Under the pieces are notes generated by a model, which did no database searches, was not told the origin of the DNA, and saw nothing but the letters and a program-made list of their open reading frames with translations. Below, piece after piece: positions 5,110-8,677 of a stretch of 8,677 nt of DNA; the stretch's first letter is position 1; each line of letters starts with the position of its first letter. The position numbers and the translations under genes are program-made. Origin of the DNA: an uncultured Brevundimonas sp. (GTDB lineage: Bacteria > Pseudomonadota > Alphaproteobacteria > Caulobacterales > Caulobacteraceae); the NCBI GenBank assembly GCA_946885435.1, contig CAMPGL010000087.1, positions 1 to 8,677 on the forward strand, read 5' to 3'.

Positions 5110-7554
5110 ATGCAGCGCCGTCCAGACGAAGCCTCCGCCAAGCCGTTCCTGCGCGGCCGCCTGTTCGCGGGCGCGGCGGCGCTCGCCCTGCTGGCCATAG
5201 GCGCGCCGGCCATGGCCCAGACAGCGCCCGCCGAGGGCCGTCAGGTCGTCGAGCAGCCGGGGCCCGACGGGCTGACCGAGGACGGCCTGTACCTCGAGGC
5301 CGACGCCATCACCGAGGACCGCGAGACCCAGGTGATCACCGCCACCGGCTCGGTCCAGGCCCGCTACCAGGGCCGGCTGCTGCGCGCCGACCGCGTGGAC
5401 TACGAGCGTCAGACCGGACTGCTGTCGGCGTCGGGCAATGCGGAGCTGATCAATCCGGACGGGACGGTCCAGTACGCTGACACCATCGAGCTCGATGACG
5501 AGCTGCGCGCGGGTGTCGCCACCGGCTTTGCGGCCATGCTGCAGGACAACATCCGGATCGCCTCGGCCACGGCCGTGCGGCGCTCCGAGACCGTCAACGA
5601 GCTGAACAACGCCATCTTCACGCCCTGCGACATCTGCAACAGCGAGGGCGAGTCCAGCGAGCCGACCTGGTCGATCCAGGCCGAGACCGTCGTCCAGGAC
5701 CAGGAGAACGCGGTCGTCTTCTACCGCAACGCGGTGATCCGCGTGGCTGGGCTGCCGGTCTTCTATTCGCCGGTCTTCTGGCACCCGGATCCGACGGCCG
5801 AGCGCCAGTCGGGCTTCCTGATCCCGACGGTGACCAGCTCGGACGGCCGCGGCTTCTCCTACGAGCAGCCGTACCTCTGGGTGATCTCGCCGCATCAGGA
5901 TCTGATCATCAGCCCGCAGATCAATGCGAGCGTGAACCCCTTCCTGAATCTGGACTGGCGCCGGCGCTTCTATTCCGGCGAAGCCAACATCCGCGCGGGC
6001 TATACTCACGAGCAGCTGTTCGGGAACATCGAGGTCGCGCCCGGCGTGTTCGAGAACGAGCGCTTCGGTGAGGCTGAATCGCGAGGCTATGTCCTCGGCG
6101 AAGGCGAATTCGACATCAATGCGGACTGGCGCTGGGGCTTCACCGTCGAGCGGGTGTCCGACAAGAGCCTGTTTGACCGCTATGACATCGAGGACGTTTA
6201 CGAGGACCGCGGAGCCTACCTGACGGACTATCGTCGCCTGATCAGCCAGGCCTATGTGGTGCGCCAGACGGAGCGGTCGTATTTCTCGGCGGCGGTGCTC
6301 AGCTTCCAGAGCCTGCGCGTGACGGGCTTCGGCGGGTTCGGCTTCGACACGCGCGACGCTCGCGGCGTCGTGTACGAGGACGATGGGACCCTGCCGCTTG
6401 TGGGTCCGCTCATCGAAGCCCGCTGGGAGCCGGAGGACCCGGTGCTCGGCGGACGACTCAGGTTCCGCGGCTCCGCCGTCGCCCTCTTCCGTCAGGATTA
6501 TGTGGGGTCACCGGTGCTTTCGCCGGTCTATGCGGCCGCGCCGCCCCCCGCGGACCTGTCGGGCGTGGACAGCACCCGGGCCACCGCCGAGATCGACTGG
6601 CGCCGCGCGATCACGACGTCGGGCGGCCTGCGCTTCGAGCCCTTCCTGACCGGCCGGGCGGACGTCTATTCCGTGTCCGACCTGCCTTTGGTCGGATCTC
6701 CCAGCGAGAACGACGCCCTCTCGCGATTCAACGCCACTCTCGGTGTGGACGTCCGATACCCGCTCATCCGGCGCTTCGAAGGCGGCTCGGTGACGCTTGA
6801 GCCTATGGCGCAGCTGGCGATCTCGCCGGAGGCGGACATCGATCCGCGCGTGCCGAACGAGGACAGCCAGGTCCTCGAGCTCGACGAAACCTCGCTGTTC
6901 CAGGAAAACAAGTTCCCCGGCTACGACCTCTATGAGGGCGGGGCACGCCTGAGTCTGGGAGTTCGGACCTCTGTCGAACTGGGACCGACGCGCAACGCCA
7001 GCCTCTTTGTCGGCCGCATGTTCCGCGCCGAGGAAGAGGAGGAATACCTGAGACCTGTCGCCGGCTCACCCGGCGAACTTTATGATCCTACTGGAATTTC
7101 CGAGACCGCGTCCGACTGGGTCGTGGCCGCGACATTCCAGCCGTTCGCCAGCGCTTCCGGCTGGGCGCGGGCGCGGCTGGACGACGACCTCGAGGTCCGC
7201 CAAGCCGAGGTCGGCTTCGGCGCGCGGTTCCGCGAGAACGACCGTGTCGCGGTCCGGTACATCCTGGACAACACCGACCCCTCCCCACTGGCCGTCAACA
7301 ACTACGAGACCATCCAGGCGTCCGGACAGGTGTTCATCGTCGGCGACTGGGGCGTGAGTTTCCGAGCCACGCGCGACCTGGACGAGAACCTGTGGCGGCG
7401 TTCGGAGATCGGCCTGCTGTACGAGGACGAATGCCTGCGCTTCGAACTCGTCTACGAGCGGGACGAAACCGTCTTTGGCCAGACGGGTCTGCGCTCGTCC
7501 GAGGGGGTCTTCGTACGCCTAAACCTCGCCACATTGGGCGGGTCAGGCTATTAG
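5110..7554 (+). CDS. lptD: LPS-assembly outer-membrane translocon LptD
   Basis: An 814-residue outer-membrane protein that, with lipoprotein LptE, inserts lipopolysaccharide into the outer leaflet. Residues 1-36 form a signal peptide with predicted cleavage after APAMA, before Gln37. An LptA/OstA-like jellyroll occupies about 58-170 (LYLEADAITEDRETQVITATG onward), where the Lpt bridge docks. LPVFYSPVFWHPDPTAERQ and SGFLIPT (215-240) match the conserved family junction before the barrel. The remainder is a long beta barrel rich in alternating aromatic strands, ending FVRLNLATLGGSGY. Only three cysteines were seen: 173 and 176 (CDIC) and 775 (DECL). An interdomain disulfide between this pair and Cys775 is inferred from E. 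coli LptD. The gene follows lptG by 26 nt and precedes surA by 70 nt. Length is normal and no disruption is seen. Confidence 0.96.
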   Translation: MQRRPDEASAKPFLRGRLFAGAAALALLAIGAPAMAQTAPAEGRQVVEQPGPDGLTEDGLYLEADAITEDRETQVITATGSVQARYQGRLLRADRVDYERQTGLLSASGNAELINPDGTVQYADTIELDDELRAGVATGFAAMLQDNIRIASATAVRRSETVNELNNAIFTPCDICNSEGESSEPTWSIQAETVVQDQENAVVFYRNAVIRVAGLPVFYSPVFWHPDPTAERQSGFLIPTVTSSDGRGFSYEQPYLWVISPHQDLIISPQINASVNPFLNLDWRRRFYSGEANIRAGYTHEQLFGNIEVAPGVFENERFGEAESRGYVLGEGEFDINADWRWGFTVERVSDKSLFDRYDIEDVYEDRGAYLTDYRRLISQAYVVRQTERSYFSAAVLSFQSLRVTGFGGFGFDTRDARGVVYEDDGTLPLVGPLIEARWEPEDPVLGGRLRFRGSAVALFRQDYVGSPVLSPVYAAAPPPADLSGVDSTRATAEIDWRRAITTSGGLRFEPFLTGRADVYSVSDLPLVGSPSENDALSRFNATLGVDVRYPLIRRFEGGSVTLEPMAQLAISPEADIDPRVPNEDSQVLELDETSLFQENKFPGYDLYEGGARLSLGVRTSVELGPTRNASLFVGRMFRAEEEEEYLRPVAGSPGELYDPTGISETASDWVVAATFQPFASASGWARARLDDDLEVRQAEVGFGARFRENDRVAVRYILDNTDPSPLAVNNYETIQASGQVFIVGDWGVSFRATRDLDENLWRRSEIGLLYEDECLRFELVYERDETVFGQTGLRSSEGVFVRLNLATLGGSGY

Positions 7555-7565
7555 GACGCGACACT

Positions 7566-7589
7566 GTCAGCTGACCGCCGCCCTGCGGC
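7566..7589 (+). other. Palindrome and adjoining short hairpin between lptD and surA
   Basis: GTCAGCTGAC (7566-7575) is a perfect 10-bp palindrome. Directly after it, GCCGC (7577-7581), a CCT loop and GCGGC (7585-7589) form a 5-bp stem. No T-run follows, so this is not a standard intrinsic terminator. It sits in the only sizeable gap inside the operon (7555-7624). Function is unknown; chance is possible at this GC content. Confidence 0.35.
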
Positions 7590-7624
7590 TCGTACCGCAC
7601 GTCGGAAGAGGAACGACTTCACCC

Positions 7625-8677
7625 ATGCGTTGGATGTTCTCCGTGGGAGCCGTGGCCCTGGCCATCGCCCTTGCCCAACCCTCGACGGCCCAGATCGCGG
7701 GCCAGCCGACGGCCCCCACAGCCCCGACCCCGCAGGCGCCGCCGCCCGAGTTCGAGATCGGCGAGGGCGTGCTGATGACGGTCAACGATCAGCTCATCAC
7801 CAGCTACGACCTACGCCAGCGCATGCTGCTGCTGATCTTCACCTCGCAGCTGCAGCCGACCGAAGAGAACCTGCCGGCGATCCAGCAACAGGCGTTGCGG
7901 GCGATCATTGACCAGCGCCTGCAGGCGCAGGAGCTCGCCCGCTTCGAGGTCGAGGTGAGCGACGCCGTGGTTCAGGCCGAGATCGAGGCGCTCGCCCAGC
8001 AGTCCGGCGGCACGGCTCAGCAGATGCTGGCCGCGATGGAGCAGTTCGGCATTCGCCGCCAGACCTACGTCGAGCAGCTCCGGACCGACATTGGCTGGGG
8101 CATGCTGGTCAGTGGGCGCTATCGTGACCGGGCCCGCGTCGGCGCCGATCAGGTCGACGCCGTGCTGGCGCGCATCGAGGAAAATGCGTCGCGCCCGCAA
8201 TGGCTTGTCGGTGAAATCTACATCGACGCCGCAACCGTGGGCGGGATGGATGTGGCGATGAACGGCGCGCGTCAGCTGACGCAGCAGATCATCGCCGGCG
8301 CGCCCTTCCAGGCGGTCGCGCGTCAGTTCAGCTCCGCGCCCTCGGCCAGCACGGGCGGCGACGGTGGCTGGGTGGTCGCCGGCGAGCCGCCGGCCGCCGT
8401 GCAGGCGGTGCTGGAGCAGATGGATCCGGGCCAGCTGTCGAACCCGATCGCGGTCGATGGCGGCGTCTACATCATTCTCCTGCGTGACGAGCGGTCCGGC
8501 GCCGTGACCCAGCTCGCCAACCTTCGCCAGGCGGCGATCCGTCTCGACGCAACCGCCACGGAGGCCCAGGTGGCTGCGGCGACGGCCACGCTGAACGGCC
8601 TTCGCGACGGCCTGACCTGCGACAACATCCTGCAGCGCGCCTCGGCCACGCCCGGCGTGATCGGCACGGATCTGGGC
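7625..8677 (+). CDS. surA: Periplasmic chaperone / peptidyl-prolyl isomerase SurA (partial, C-terminus outside window)
   Basis: An open frame of 351 codons running off the right edge. Residues 1-22 form a signal peptide with predicted cleavage after PSTA. A Pro/Thr/Ala-rich linker follows (about 24-42). The SurA N-terminal helical domain covers about 45-170, beginning GVLMTVNDQLITSYDLRQRM. A parvulin-type isomerase domain spans about 189-290 (LVGEIYID, FQAVARQFSSAPSA, GGDGGWV, GGVYIILLRDER). The tail from about 294 looks like the start of a second, degenerate parvulin repeat. SurA escorts unfolded outer-membrane proteins across the periplasm to the BAM complex; LptD is a known client in E. 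coli, which fits this operon. AGAGGAA at 7607-7613 precedes the ATG by 11 nt. A second in-frame ATG three codons later is possible. Confidence 0.93.
   Translation, partial: MRWMFSVGAVALAIALAQPSTAQIAGQPTAPTAPTPQAPPPEFEIGEGVLMTVNDQLITSYDLRQRMLLLIFTSQLQPTEENLPAIQQQALRAIIDQRLQAQELARFEVEVSDAVVQAEIEALAQQSGGTAQQMLAAMEQFGIRRQTYVEQLRTDIGWGMLVSGRYRDRARVGADQVDAVLARIEENASRPQWLVGEIYIDAATVGGMDVAMNGARQLTQQIIAGAPFQAVARQFSSAPSASTGGDGGWVVAGEPPAAVQAVLEQMDPGQLSNPIAVDGGVYIILLRDERSGAVTQLANLRQAAIRLDATATEAQVAAATATLNGLRDGLTCDNILQRASATPGVIGTDLG

Noticed and set aside
5080..6009. A 309-residue open frame on the minus strand over the lptG end and lptD start.
   Set aside because: It spans the real lptG-lptD junction in antisense and has shadow composition with no domain.
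1..8677. Possibility of a mobile or defence-type accessory island.
   Set aside because: No integrase, transposase, tRNA, direct-repeat boundary or composition shift is visible; the gene order is conserved housekeeping apart from the inhibitor cluster.

Overview
The window is GC-rich (about two thirds G+C by eye) and gene-dense, with ATGA/GTGA stop-start overlaps. The gene set and order (pepA-holC divergent from lptF-lptG-lptD-surA), the alphaproteobacterial type of LptD and SurA, and a promoter-like element close to the Caulobacter housekeeping form all suggest an alphaproteobacterium, probably Caulobacterales (a Brevundimonas or Caulobacter relative). The genus is inferred, not shown. Every gene looks intact except the two cut by the window edges. 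No RNA gene, insertion sequence, CRISPR array or phage remnant was seen.

Left half, minus strand (2689 down to 1). pepA (cytosolic M17 leucyl aminopeptidase) is followed by holC (DNA polymerase III chi subunit). Three consecutive small lipoproteins of the I78 protease-inhibitor family come next; the last runs off the left edge. Gaps in this series are 15 nt or less, or are 4-nt overlaps, so it probably forms one transcription unit. The three inhibitors are diverged tandem paralogues. Their predicted reactive-site P1 residues differ (Glu versus Met), which is the most interesting point in the window.

Middle (2690-2807). A short divergent intergenic region contains one reasonable promoter candidate for the right-hand operon.

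Right half, plus strand (2808 to 8677). lptF and lptG overlap by 4 nt and encode the two membrane subunits of the lipopolysaccharide export ABC transporter. lptD encodes the outer-membrane LPS translocon. surA, cut by the right edge, encodes the periplasmic chaperone/prolyl isomerase that helps fold outer-membrane barrels, LptD being a known client in E. coli. Together they form an LPS-export and outer-membrane assembly operon; in related genomes it usually continues with pdxA and ksgA, which would lie outside this window.

No undescribed multi-gene system was found. Apart from the inhibitor cluster the content is conserved housekeeping. The findings are therefore mostly small: inhibitor specificity and cysteine pattern, a coding tandem repeat, a G-quadruplex motif, start-site ambiguities, a reduced disulfide set in LptD and a degenerate second domain in SurA.
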